Shown here piece by piece: positions 15,350 through 25,032 of a stretch of 64,000 nt of DNA. The DNA is from UBA1227 sp045629305 (GTDB lineage Bacteria; Bacillota; Clostridia; Oscillospirales; Acutalibacteraceae), in assembly GCA_045629305.1 (NCBI GenBank), contig JAZQQZ010000015.1, positions 12,107 to 76,106 on the forward strand. The letters run 5' to 3'. Numbering within the stretch: position 1 is the first letter of the stretch; each line of letters begins with the position of its first letter. The notes under the pieces were generated by a model, which was not told the DNA's origin, did not search any database, and saw only the letters and a program-made list of their open reading frames with translations. The position numbers and the translations under genes were made by a program.

Positions 15350-17458
15350 ATGTCAAAGCTAATTATCGTAGAGTCACCTACAAAAACTAAGACAATTAAG
15401 GAGTATTTAGGCAAGGACTACACAGTTGTTGCATCAATGGGTCATGTTCGTGACCTTCCTGCTGCGAAGCTCAATGTAGACGTCAAGAATAATTTTGAGC
15501 CTAAGTACGCAATAATAAAAGGAAAGGAAAATCTCGTACGCGACCTCAAGAAGGAAGTTGCGAAAGCTGACGAAGTATATCTCGCAACCGACCCGGACCG
15601 TGAGGGAGAAGCTATTTCATGGCACCTTGCTACAATTCTTGATCTTGATATGAACAAGGCAAACCGTGTCACATTCAACGAGATTACGAAGACTGGTATC
15701 ACAGCTGGTATCGCTGATCCTCATAAGATTGATATGGACCTTGTAAATGCTCAGCAGGCACGTCGTATCCTCGACCGTCTTGTTGGTTATAGACTTAGCC
15801 CATTCGTATCACAGAAGATTAGACGTGGTCTTTCCGCAGGTCGTGTTCAGAGCGTAGCAGTACGCCTTATTGTTGACCGTGAGGAAGAGATTCGTGCATT
15901 TAATCCAGAGGAGTATTGGACACTCGATGCCAAGTTCATTCCTCAGGCACAGAGAAAAGCTTTTGCTGCAAGTTTCATAGGTGACGAAACTGGCAAAGTA
16001 AAGATTACGACTAAGGAACAATCAGATAAATATCTTGAGAAACTTGATGGTGCAACATACACAGTAGACAGTGTAAAGAAGGGCACAAGAAAGAAACAGC
16101 CAGCACCACCATTTATCACATCAACACTTCAACAGGACGCATCTCGTAGACTCGGTTTCCAGGCAAAACGTACAATGAAAGTTGCCCAGGAACTTTACGA
16201 AGGTATTAATGTTGCAGGTCGTGGACAGGTAGGTCTTATCACATACATGAGAACTGACTCTCTTCGTATTTCAGAAGAGGCACGTGCTATGACTAAGGAC
16301 TTTATCGTAGCAAACTATGGTGAGAAATATCTCCCAGAAAAGCCACGTTATTTCAAGTCCAGAAATAATGCACAGGACGCTCATGAAGCAATTCGTCCAA
16401 CAGATGTAACCCTTACACCTGATATGGCTAAAGCATCACTTTCATCTGACCAGTACAAGCTTTACAAGCTTATCTGGCAGCGCTTTATCGCAAGCCTTAT
16501 GGAGGTATGTGTTCAGAACACAGTTAAGGTTGAAATCAAAGCAACCCCTAAGGATGGTAATGGATTTGCAACATTTGCTGCAAATGGATATAGCGTTAAA
16601 TTTGATGGTTATACAGCTCTTTATGACAATGACTCAGATGATGAGGAAGAGGCAGTTCTTCCTGATCTTGATGAGGGTGCAGTTCTTAAACTTAAGGAAC
16701 TTGTTGGTAATCAGCACTTTACACAGGCACCTTCACGTTATACAGAAGCTGCCCTTGTAAAGGCACTTGAAGAGAACGGCGTTGGCCGTCCTTCAACATA
16801 CGCTTCAATCATCACAACAATTCTCTCACGTGAATATGTTGTAAGAGAGGGCAAACTTCTTAAACCAACAGAACTCGGTGAAGCTACAACAAATCTTCTC
16901 CGTGATAAGTTCCCTAAATTTGTAAATACAAAGTTCACAGCTCAGATGGAGACAAGCCTTGATGATATCGCTGAGGGCAAGATGGAATATGTTGGCCTTA
17001 TCGACGACTTCTATCAGGACCTCGAGGCAACTCTTGCGAAAGCAAAAGTTGACATGGAGGGCGTTAAGATCCAGCTCGAAGAGGATAAGACAGATATCCC
17101 ATGCGACAAGTGTGGTCGCATGATGGTAATCAAGAGTGGTAGATTTGGTAAGTTCCTCGCATGTCCTGGTTATCCAGAGTGCAAGAACACAAGACCACTT
17201 ATCCAGGACACAGGAGCAAAGTGCCCAATCTGTGGAGGCGATGTGATCCAGAGAAAGTCTAAGAAGGGCTATACATTCTATGGATGCAGCAACTATCCAA
17301 ATTGTAACTTCAGCACATGGGATGCGCCTGTATCAGGCGAAGTTTGTCCAGAGTGTGGAAGCAGTCTTTTCAAGCACAGAATGAACTATATCTGCCTCAA
17401 GGAAGGCTGCGGTTATACAGCTGCCGCACCTAGAAAGAGGAGCACAAAGAATGGCTAA
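15350..17458 (+). CDS. topA: DNA topoisomerase I
   Basis: Type IA enzyme that relaxes negative supercoils. It has 702 residues. The Toprim domain starts KLIIVESPTKTKTIKEYL and includes the acidic triad region LATDPDREGEA. The active-site tyrosine is in GLITYMRTDSLRIS near residue 300. Three C-terminal zinc ribbons start at CDKCGRMM, CPICGGDV and CPECGSSL; the last has CLKEGCGY. It overlaps trmFO by 8 bases. Confidence 0.98.
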   Translation: MSKLIIVESPTKTKTIKEYLGKDYTVVASMGHVRDLPAAKLNVDVKNNFEPKYAIIKGKENLVRDLKKEVAKADEVYLATDPDREGEAISWHLATILDLDMNKANRVTFNEITKTGITAGIADPHKIDMDLVNAQQARRILDRLVGYRLSPFVSQKIRRGLSAGRVQSVAVRLIVDREEEIRAFNPEEYWTLDAKFIPQAQRKAFAASFIGDETGKVKITTKEQSDKYLEKLDGATYTVDSVKKGTRKKQPAPPFITSTLQQDASRRLGFQAKRTMKVAQELYEGINVAGRGQVGLITYMRTDSLRISEEARAMTKDFIVANYGEKYLPEKPRYFKSRNNAQDAHEAIRPTDVTLTPDMAKASLSSDQYKLYKLIWQRFIASLMEVCVQNTVKVEIKATPKDGNGFATFAANGYSVKFDGYTALYDNDSDDEEEAVLPDLDEGAVLKLKELVGNQHFTQAPSRYTEAALVKALEENGVGRPSTYASIITTILSREYVVREGKLLKPTELGEATTNLLRDKFPKFVNTKFTAQMETSLDDIAEGKMEYVGLIDDFYQDLEATLAKAKVDMEGVKIQLEEDKTDIPCDKCGRMMVIKSGRFGKFLACPGYPECKNTRPLIQDTGAKCPICGGDVIQRKSKKGYTFYGCSNYPNCNFSTWDAPVSGEVCPECGSSLFKHRMNYICLKEGCGYTAAAPRKRSTKNG

Positions 17459-18752
17459 AACAGCTATTGTTGTTGGAGCGGGTTTCGCCGGTGTAGAGGC
17501 TGCGATGCAGCTTGCAAGAGCGGGTATTACAGTCCATCTCTATGAGATGAAACCGGTAAGATTTTCACCTGCCCACAAGAATGAAAAATTTGCCGAACTT
17601 GTCTGTTCGAACTCTTTCAAGGCCATGCGAATTGATTCCGCAGCAGGTCTTATGAAAGAGGAGATGACAAGGTTCGGCTCAGTATGCGTTGATTGCGCGA
17701 AGCAGTGCTCTGTACCAGCGGGCGGCTCACTGTCGGTTGACAGAGAGCAGTTTGCGAACATGGTGACAGAGCGTGTGGAAGCGCAGGAAAATATAATAAT
17801 TCACCGCGAAGAGGTGACCACTTTGCCAGAGATTGGCAAGGATGCGGATGCAGTGATTATTGCTGCGGGTCCGCTGGTTTCCGATGCTCTTGCGAAAGAG
17901 ATTGAAAATCTCTGTGGAGCATCGCTTCACTTCTTTGATGCAGCGGCCCCAATTGTATCGGGTGACAGCATTGATATGGACAAAGCGTTCTATGCATCTC
18001 GTTATGATCATGGTGATGACGACTATATCAACTGCCCGATGAACAAGGAGGAATATGAGGCTTTCTATGAAGCACTCATAAATGCAGAAGGTGCACCTCA
18101 GCATGATTTTGACAAGCGCAAAACAGGATATGAGGGATGTATGCCGATTGAGGTTATGGCCAATCGTGGCATTGATACAATGCGCTTTGGCCCGCTCAAG
18201 CCGGTAGGTCTTCGCGACCCGAAGACAGGCCATAGACCATGGGCCTGTCTCCAACTTCGTCGCGAGACGAAAGACGGCGAGATGTTCAATCTCGTAGGCT
18301 TCCAGACCAACTTGAAGTTCGGTGAACAGAAGAGAGTATTCTCTATGATTCCCGCTCTGCACGATGCGGAGTTCCTCCGCTACGGAGTGATGCATAGGAA
18401 TACGTTTATCAATTCGCCGAAGCTCCTCGGCCCTGACTATCAGTTTAAGTCAGTGCCAGGTCTTTTCTTCGCCGGACAGATCACCGGAGTAGAGGGATAT
18501 ATGGAGTCCGCGCAGAGCGGAATTCTTGCCGGAATTAATGCGGCAAGATATATAAATGGTGAGGAGAAGTTCGTACTTCCACGCACTACAATGATGGGCG
18601 CACTTGCGAATTACATCAGTGATGAAAGTGTGGAAAACTTCCAGCCAATGGGAGCGAATTTTGGAGTGCTTCCTCCTATAGAACCACATATTCGAGATAA
18701 GAAAGAACGCTATGCAGCACTCGCTGCGCGTTCGCTCACATATTTTGATTAA
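17451..18752 (+). CDS. trmFO: tRNA (uracil-54-C5)-methyltransferase TrmFO
   Basis: Folate/FAD-dependent enzyme that makes m5U54 (T54) in the T-loop of tRNA; it replaces SAM-dependent TrmA in most Firmicutes. It has 433 residues. The FAD fold is IVVGAGFAGVEAAMQLARAG at residues 6-25. The GidA-like small motif ELVCSNSFKA holds the conserved cysteine. FAGQITGVEGYMESAQSGI near the C-terminus closes the FAD site. It starts inside the topA end, so the two are probably translated in sequence. Confidence 0.98.
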   Translation: MAKTAIVVGAGFAGVEAAMQLARAGITVHLYEMKPVRFSPAHKNEKFAELVCSNSFKAMRIDSAAGLMKEEMTRFGSVCVDCAKQCSVPAGGSLSVDREQFANMVTERVEAQENIIIHREEVTTLPEIGKDADAVIIAAGPLVSDALAKEIENLCGASLHFFDAAAPIVSGDSIDMDKAFYASRYDHGDDDYINCPMNKEEYEAFYEALINAEGAPQHDFDKRKTGYEGCMPIEVMANRGIDTMRFGPLKPVGLRDPKTGHRPWACLQLRRETKDGEMFNLVGFQTNLKFGEQKRVFSMIPALHDAEFLRYGVMHRNTFINSPKLLGPDYQFKSVPGLFFAGQITGVEGYMESAQSGILAGINAARYINGEEKFVLPRTTMMGALANYISDESVENFQPMGANFGVLPPIEPHIRDKKERYAALAARSLTYFD

Positions 18753-18763
18753 GAGGTAATTCT

Positions 18764-19771
18764 ATGAAGATTATTGTTGATGCATTTGGTGGCGATAACG
18801 CCCCTCTTGAGATACTCAAAGGCTCAATTGATGCTATGAATGAATATGGCTGTGAGATTTTACTCACAGGCGATGAGAATAAAATCAAAGCATGTGCAGA
18901 AGAGAATAAGCTTGATATTTCCAAGATGGAAATCGTTCATACAGAGGATGTAATTCTCGTTGAGGAAAATCCAATGTCTGTACGTAATGAGCATAAGGAT
19001 TCTTCTCTTGCTCTTGGCATCCGTCTTCTTGCAGATGGAAAGGGAGATGCTTTCGTAACTGCTGGTTCAACAGGAGCAACAGTTGTAGCAGCGAACCTTT
19101 TCGTCAAGAGAATAAAGGGTGTAAAGCGCGCGGCAATCGCATCACTTATGCCTTCAGATGAAGGCAAGTTTATGATGATGGATTGCGGTGCTAATCTCGC
19201 ATGCCCTCCAGATGTTCTTGATCAATTTGCAATCATGGCTAAGACATATATGGAGAAGGTTGAGGGTGTAGAGAACCCTCGCGTTGCAATTGCCAACATA
19301 GGTGTAGAGCCTAACAAGGGCACTGAGACTCTTGTTGATGCATATCAGCTTATGAGCCAGTCAAAGGATTATAATTTCGTAGGTAATATCGAAGTTCGTG
19401 ATATTCCAATTGGCGGTGCAGATGTAGTTGTATGCGAAGGCTTTACAGGAAATGTAATTCTTAAGATGTATGAGGGCGTTGCTTCAATGATTCTTGGTAA
19501 CTTCAAGCGCATCTTCAAGACAAATGCTAAGACTAAGATTGGCTATCTTCTCGTATCTTCCAACATGAAAGATTTCAAGAAGAAGGCAGACTATAAAGCT
19601 TATGGTGGAGCACCTCTTATGGGTGTTAAGAAACCAGTTATTAAGGGCCATGGCTCATCTGATGCTCGCGCATTTAAGAACGCAATTCGCCAGGCGATTG
19701 CTTATGCTGAATCAGGTGCAATTGGCAACATCGAAGAATGTCTAAAGAACGCTGAAACCGAGGAGGAATAA
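18764..19771 (+). CDS. plsX: Phosphate acyltransferase PlsX
   Basis: Converts acyl-ACP to acyl-phosphate, the donor for PlsY in phospholipid synthesis, at the membrane face. It has 335 residues. The start MKIIVDAFGGDNAP, the loop AGSTGATVVAA, and C-terminal APLMGVKKPVIKGHGSSDA are diagnostic. It is separated from rnc by only two bases. The acpP gene that often sits between plsX and rnc is absent here. Confidence 0.98.
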   Translation: MKIIVDAFGGDNAPLEILKGSIDAMNEYGCEILLTGDENKIKACAEENKLDISKMEIVHTEDVILVEENPMSVRNEHKDSSLALGIRLLADGKGDAFVTAGSTGATVVAANLFVKRIKGVKRAAIASLMPSDEGKFMMMDCGANLACPPDVLDQFAIMAKTYMEKVEGVENPRVAIANIGVEPNKGTETLVDAYQLMSQSKDYNFVGNIEVRDIPIGGADVVVCEGFTGNVILKMYEGVASMILGNFKRIFKTNAKTKIGYLLVSSNMKDFKKKADYKAYGGAPLMGVKKPVIKGHGSSDARAFKNAIRQAIAYAESGAIGNIEECLKNAETEEE

Positions 19772-19773
19772 GC

Positions 19774-20451
19774 GTGGATTTAAAAGATTTTGAAAAGGTG
19801 ATAAAGTACGAGTACAAGGACATTTCACTCCTAGAGACTGCTCTTACACACTCATCTTATGCAAACGAAAAAGGCAACGGACACAAGTACAATGAGCGCC
19901 TTGAATTTCTCGGTGATTCAGTACTTGGTTTCGTAACAGCTGAATATTTCTTCACCCATATGAAAGAACTTCCAGAGGGTCAACTTACCAAACTTCGCGC
20001 GGCTACTGTATGCGAGGATGCATGCTATGATTACGCGAAAGAGATTGATCTTGGACAGTATCTTCTTCTCGGAAAAGGTGAGGAAAAAACAGGTGGCCGC
20101 GAGCGTGTATCCATCCTCGCAGACGCCTTCGAAGCTGTAATTGCATCAATCTATCTTGATGGTGGAATTGAGCCAGCTAAAGAATTTATTTTACATTTTA
20201 TTATCCCGGCAGTGGACAAGCATAAAGTGGCATTTAAGGACTACAAGACTGTCCTTCAAGAGGTTATCCAGAAGAACCCTGAAGAGATGCTCACTTATGT
20301 ACTTGTTGGGGAGTCCGGCCCAGATCATGACAAGTCTTTCGAGGTGGAGCTCCATCTCAACTCAAATGTTATTGGTCGAGGTATCGGCAAAACTAAAAAA
20401 CAAGCTGAACAAGAGGCAGCACGAGAAGCATTGGAGCTTATGGGATTATGA
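19774..20451 (+). CDS. rnc: Ribonuclease III
   Basis: Double-strand-specific RNase that processes rRNA and mRNA. It has 225 residues and starts with GTG, after AGGAGGAATAAGC that overlaps the plsX stop. The signature NERLEFLGDSVLG holds the catalytic acidic residues. A second acidic pair lies in DAFEAVIASIYLDGG. The C-terminal dsRNA-binding domain ends GIGKTKKQAEQEAAREAL. The stop overlaps the next start (ATGA), giving an operon plsX-rnc-radical SAM-smc-ftsY. Confidence 0.98.
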   Translation: MDLKDFEKVIKYEYKDISLLETALTHSSYANEKGNGHKYNERLEFLGDSVLGFVTAEYFFTHMKELPEGQLTKLRAATVCEDACYDYAKEIDLGQYLLLGKGEEKTGGRERVSILADAFEAVIASIYLDGGIEPAKEFILHFIIPAVDKHKVAFKDYKTVLQEVIQKNPEEMLTYVLVGESGPDHDKSFEVELHLNSNVIGRGIGKTKKQAEQEAAREALELMGL

Positions 20452-21446
20452 GTCACAAAAATATAGCACTTTTTGTGGCTCATGTAGGATGCCCAAGACA
20501 GTGCAGTTTCTGTAATCAACATATAATATCGGGTAAAGAGGAGACCGCCACACCAGCCGATGTCGACAGAGCAATGAAGATTGCTCTAGACTCCGGTTGC
20601 TGTGACGGCCAACTTGCTTTTTTCGGGGGAAGTTTTACCGCTATTCCGAGGGAGTATATGATGGAACTTCTCTCCGCTGCGAAGCCTTATGTAGACAATA
20701 AAAGTATCACTGGAATCCGCATATCTACGCGCCCTGACTGTATCGACGAAGAGATTCTCGATATATTGAAAGAGTACGGCGTAGAGGCGATTGAATTGGG
20801 TGCTCAGTCGATGGACGACAGAGTGTTGGAACTCAATCGTCGTGGCCATACGGCGGACGATGTACGCCGTGCATCAGAGCTCATAAAATCCTACGGATTC
20901 GAGCTCGGTCTTCAGATGATGACCGGCCTCTTCGGCGATACGGACGAGGGCGCAATTTATACAGCCAAAGAACTGATTGCCCTCCGGCCTGCGACAGTTA
21001 GAATCTATCCAACAGTAGTGCTGGAGCACACCGAACTTGCAAGACTTATGAAGTCCGGCGAGTATCAGCCGCAGTCGCTTGACGAGGCGGTAAATCTCTG
21101 TGCGAAATTGCTTCCGATGTTCCTTGATGCAGGCATCAAGGTCATCCGCCTCGGTCTTCACTCCGGCGGAAATGTCGAGGAAGGATACCTCGCCGGAGCA
21201 TATCATCCTGCTTTCCGTGAACTCGTTGAAGGGCAGATTTATTATGAGAAAGCTCTTGAAAAATTGAAGGAATTTCCTGACCCTTCTGGCCACACCTATA
21301 AAATTTTCGTAAATTCCAAAGAAATTTCAAAAATGGCAGGACAGAAGAGAAAAAATATAGTACAATTAAAAGATATTAATTACATCTGTAATGTATTTTC
21401 TAAAGATGATTTGAAACAATTCGAAATTTTGATAGAGGAAGATTAA
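20448..21446 (+). CDS. Elp3-like radical SAM protein
   Basis: A 332-residue radical SAM enzyme. The 4Fe-4S motif is CPRQCSFCNQ near residues 15-24, a Cx3Cx2C arrangement. The barrel motifs AFFGGSFTAIP, GIRISTRPDCI and ELGAQSMDD follow the Elp3/oxygen-independent coproporphyrinogen oxidase pattern. There is no acetyltransferase domain as in true Elp3. I recall this protein in the same place, between rnc and smc, in many clostridia, but its substrate is not known to me. It overlaps rnc by 4 bases and ends 3 bases before smc. Confidence 0.88.
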   Translation: MSHKNIALFVAHVGCPRQCSFCNQHIISGKEETATPADVDRAMKIALDSGCCDGQLAFFGGSFTAIPREYMMELLSAAKPYVDNKSITGIRISTRPDCIDEEILDILKEYGVEAIELGAQSMDDRVLELNRRGHTADDVRRASELIKSYGFELGLQMMTGLFGDTDEGAIYTAKELIALRPATVRIYPTVVLEHTELARLMKSGEYQPQSLDEAVNLCAKLLPMFLDAGIKVIRLGLHSGGNVEEGYLAGAYHPAFRELVEGQIYYEKALEKLKEFPDPSGHTYKIFVNSKEISKMAGQKRKNIVQLKDINYICNVFSKDDLKQFEILIEED

Positions 21447-21449
21447 CGC

Positions 21450-24400
21450 ATGATTTTAAAGACACTTGAAATGCAAGGATTTAAGTCCTTCCCTGACAAG
21501 ACTGTTCTCGGTTTTGACAACGGAATGACTGCTGTTGTCGGCCCGAATGGTTCCGGCAAGAGTAACATATCCGATGCAGTCCGCTGGGTTCTCGGTGAGC
21601 AGTCAACGAAGAACCTCCGTGGTGCCAAAATGGAAGATGTTATCTTCGGTGGAACTAAGATCCGTAAGGCTCTCGGTTACGCCGAAGTTACTTTGCGTCT
21701 TGATAATAGAGATAGAAGTCTTGCGAACGACAATGATGAAGTTGCAATCACAAGACGCTATTATCGCTCAGGCGAAAGTGAATACAAAATTAATGATGAG
21801 GTTGTACGTCTTCGTGATGTCAACGAACTCTTCATGGATACAGGCCTTGGTCGAGACGGTTATTCTATCGTCAGCCAGGGTAAGGTTGCCGACATGGTCT
21901 CTGTTAAGTCGAAAGAGCGCCGTGATATGCTCGAAGAGGCAGCAGGTATCTCCCACTTCCGTTATAGACGTACAGACGCCATGCGTCGTCTGGACCAGAC
22001 AGAGGAGAACCTCATTCGTCTTCGCGACATACTTGCAGAACTTGAAAGTCGCGTAGGCCCACTCAAGATTCAAAGTGAGAAGGCAGAACAATTCCTCGTT
22101 CTTGCCGAGGAGAAGAAGGCACTTGAAATCAGCCTTTGGCTCTTCACCATTGATTCACTTAAAGACAAGCTCCGTGACCAGGAGCACAAGATTGAAATTT
22201 CGAATGCACAATATACAGCAGCAGTTGAAGAACTCGAAGAGATTGAGAAGAAGACAGATGCTATTATCACCCGCTCACAGGAGATTACTTGTGAGATAGA
22301 GGAGATAAGGAATTCTATGTCTCAATCTGATGAAGAAGTTGCTGAACTCACAGCGAAGATCGCTGTAGACGAGAACTCTATCGAGCACAACAACCAGTCA
22401 ATAGAGCGCATCAAGAAAGATATGGAAACCGCAACTGGTGAACGTGCTGAAACTGAGGAGAAGATAAAAGAGACCGAGGAGAAGATTGCCGCTCTTGAAG
22501 CAGAGATTGCGAAGAAGCAAGAGGAACTCGGTGCACTCACAGTTGATACAGATAGCATTGTAAAAGCAGATGATGAGAACTCTGACAAGATAACAGAACT
22601 CACAACGGAACACAGCAATATCTTAGAGCAGATTGCTGATATAAGAGTTAAGAAGTCTGCGGCTCTATCCGGTAAGGAAGAGATTTCCACAAGAAATGAA
22701 AATGTTGATCAGAACCGTCTTGAGAGACAGGAGATAATCGATAAGTTCAAGGCTGAGAAGAACAAGGCAGAGAAGGAACTTGACGATTGTCTTGATACAG
22801 TTACAAGCCTAACTAACTCAATAAACGGATATAAACTTCGCGTTGAGAAGAGAAACGAAAAGTTCGAAGCTCAGAAGGCTGAGGTTGAGACCAAGAGAAT
22901 TGAGGTCTCATCTCTCGAGGAGAGAATCCGTATGCTCGAGGAACTCGAGAAGAATATGGATGGCTACTCTGGAAGTGTTAGAGCCGTTATAAAAGAGGGT
23001 AAGCATGGTAGACTCTCTGGTATTCACGGCACAATCTCTCAACTTATAAATGTTCCAGACAAATATGCAACAGCAATAGAGACAGCCCTTGGCGCAGTAA
23101 TTCAGCATGTAGTTGTTGACAGCGATGCTGATGCTAAGAAGGCGGTTAAATATCTTAAAGAAACGAAGGGTGGCCGTGCCACATTCCTTCCGATTGCGAC
23201 AATCAAGTCCAAGCCTCTCGATGAGAAAGGACTTGATGATTGCGTTGGATATATCGACCTCGCAAGTAACCTTGTCAAGACTGACAAGAAATATAGCGAG
23301 GTAGTAGAGGCACAGCTCTGCCGCACAATCGTCGTTGAAGATATCGATTGTGCTATCGCAATCGGTAAGAAATACAATCACAGATTTAAGATTGTTACCC
23401 TCGATGGACAGGTAATCAATGCCGGCGGTTCAATCACCGGTGGTTCTAAGGTTCAGAATGCAGGAATGCTTTCACGCTCTGGTAGCATTGATGATTGCAA
23501 GAAGAAACTCGAGGACGAGAAGAAGAATCTCGTAACTCTTGAGGATGCATTCAAAGTTACAACTGAAGAACTTTCCAAAGCGAAGGCAGATCTCATAGCA
23601 GCAGAAGCAGACCTTACAACTGCCAACGAGGAGAAGGTAAGATGCGAGAGCGCATTGAAGCTTGTCGAAGGACAGCTTCAGAGTGTGCTTGATACAGTTC
23701 GCGAACTCGATGAGGAACAGGCGAATGCCGAGGTTCGTATTGAAGAGTTCGAGAAGATTGTAAGGGCTGCCGACAAAGAGGAAGCAGCACTTAACAAGAG
23801 AGCAAAAGAGATTGAGGATGAAATTGCCGAACTCACAGGAAGCAAGGAAGAACTCCATGCAAAGCGTGAGGAGATGGCAGATAAAGCCAACCAAATCAAC
23901 CTTGATATACTTGCACTCACCAAAGATGCTCAGGCTAACCGCGATATAATCGCAGCGTTCAAAGCAGCAAGCGACTCTGAGACAAGCCGTGAGGATGAAC
24001 TCGCAGCTGAGATCAAAGTCTTCGAAGATCTCAACGCCTCAGCCGAGGCGGAGATTGCAGAGCTTCGCGAGAAGGTTCAAGCATCAAAGGATAAGAATAC
24101 AAACGCAGAGCAGCGCATCGCTGATTTGACAGAGGAGCGCCAGAAGGCAGAGGCAGATTCTGCAGCCCTTCGTCAGCTCGAGAGAGACAAGACAACAATG
24201 CGTGAGCATCTCTCGGGAGATCTTGCAAGACTCACTGAGCAGAAGGCAAATATGCTCCGTGAGTATGAGGAGACAGAGAACCGTCTCTTCGAGGAGTATC
24301 AGCTCACAAGACGTGAGGCAGCAGAGATTGCTGACCCAGCTGAGAATCCTAAGGAGACCAAGACAAGCCTTTCAGAGGTTAAGAATAAAATCAAGGCACT

Positions 24401-25019
24401 CGGTTCAGTCAATGTCGGTGCTATTGAAGAATACAAGGAAGTATCTGAGCGTTATGAATTTATGAGCACTCAGATTTCCGATATTGAAGTATCTAAGGCA
24501 GAACTTATTAAGCTTATTGAAGAACTTACATCTAACATGTCACTTCAGTTCCGTGAGCAGTTTGCCAAGATTAATAAAGCATTCGGTGAGACATTTGTCG
24601 AACTCTTCGACGGTGGTAAAGCTGAACTTCTTCTTGAGAATGAACTCGACATACTCGAGTCACCTATCGAGATTAAGGTACAGCCACCAGGAAAGAACGT
24701 ACAGAATATCGACCTTCTCTCAGGTGGTGAGAAAGGACTTTCAGCAATTGCACTTCTCTTCGCAATTCTTAAAGTTACACCAGCACCATTCTGTATCTTC
24801 GATGAGGTAGAGGCTGCACTTGATGATGTAAACGTTACACGTTACGCACAATATGTTCGCCGTATGACAAGCAACACCCAGTTCATTCTCATCACACACC
24901 GTCGTGGTACGATGGAGGAATCAGATATCCTCTACGGTGTAACGATGCAGGAGGAAGGCGTATCTAAGCTTCTCGAACTTAAGACAGCCGAGATGGCGAA
25001 GAAACTTAGTCTTAGCTAA
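21450..25019 (+). CDS. smc: Chromosome partition protein SMC
   Basis: ATPase of the condensin-like complex that is loaded by ParB at parS and aligns the chromosome arms. It has 1189 residues. Walker A is GPNGSGKSN at residues 31-39. A long coiled coil follows, then a hinge near residues 505-670 (YSGSVRAVIKEG, GGRATFLPI, NAGGSITGGS) and a returning coiled coil. The ABC signature is LLSGGEKGLSAIALL and Walker B is FCIFDEVEAALDD. ScpA and ScpB are not in the window. Its partners ParB and parS are about 20 kb to the left. Confidence 0.99.
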   Translation: MILKTLEMQGFKSFPDKTVLGFDNGMTAVVGPNGSGKSNISDAVRWVLGEQSTKNLRGAKMEDVIFGGTKIRKALGYAEVTLRLDNRDRSLANDNDEVAITRRYYRSGESEYKINDEVVRLRDVNELFMDTGLGRDGYSIVSQGKVADMVSVKSKERRDMLEEAAGISHFRYRRTDAMRRLDQTEENLIRLRDILAELESRVGPLKIQSEKAEQFLVLAEEKKALEISLWLFTIDSLKDKLRDQEHKIEISNAQYTAAVEELEEIEKKTDAIITRSQEITCEIEEIRNSMSQSDEEVAELTAKIAVDENSIEHNNQSIERIKKDMETATGERAETEEKIKETEEKIAALEAEIAKKQEELGALTVDTDSIVKADDENSDKITELTTEHSNILEQIADIRVKKSAALSGKEEISTRNENVDQNRLERQEIIDKFKAEKNKAEKELDDCLDTVTSLTNSINGYKLRVEKRNEKFEAQKAEVETKRIEVSSLEERIRMLEELEKNMDGYSGSVRAVIKEGKHGRLSGIHGTISQLINVPDKYATAIETALGAVIQHVVVDSDADAKKAVKYLKETKGGRATFLPIATIKSKPLDEKGLDDCVGYIDLASNLVKTDKKYSEVVEAQLCRTIVVEDIDCAIAIGKKYNHRFKIVTLDGQVINAGGSITGGSKVQNAGMLSRSGSIDDCKKKLEDEKKNLVTLEDAFKVTTEELSKAKADLIAAEADLTTANEEKVRCESALKLVEGQLQSVLDTVRELDEEQANAEVRIEEFEKIVRAADKEEAALNKRAKEIEDEIAELTGSKEELHAKREEMADKANQINLDILALTKDAQANRDIIAAFKAASDSETSREDELAAEIKVFEDLNASAEAEIAELREKVQASKDKNTNAEQRIADLTEERQKAEADSAALRQLERDKTTMREHLSGDLARLTEQKANMLREYEETENRLFEEYQLTRREAAEIADPAENPKETKTSLSEVKNKIKALGSVNVGAIEEYKEVSERYEFMSTQISDIEVSKAELIKLIEELTSNMSLQFREQFAKINKAFGETFVELFDGGKAELLLENELDILESPIEIKVQPPGKNVQNIDLLSGGEKGLSAIALLFAILKVTPAPFCIFDEVEAALDDVNVTRYAQYVRRMTSNTQFILITHRRGTMEESDILYGVTMQEEGVSKLLELKTAEMAKKLSLS

Positions 25020-25032
25020 AGGAGAATAAGAC

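Noticed and set aside
17727..18395. A 222-codon minus-strand frame opposite trmFO
   Set aside because: It lies fully within the conserved trmFO gene and shows no recognisable domain.
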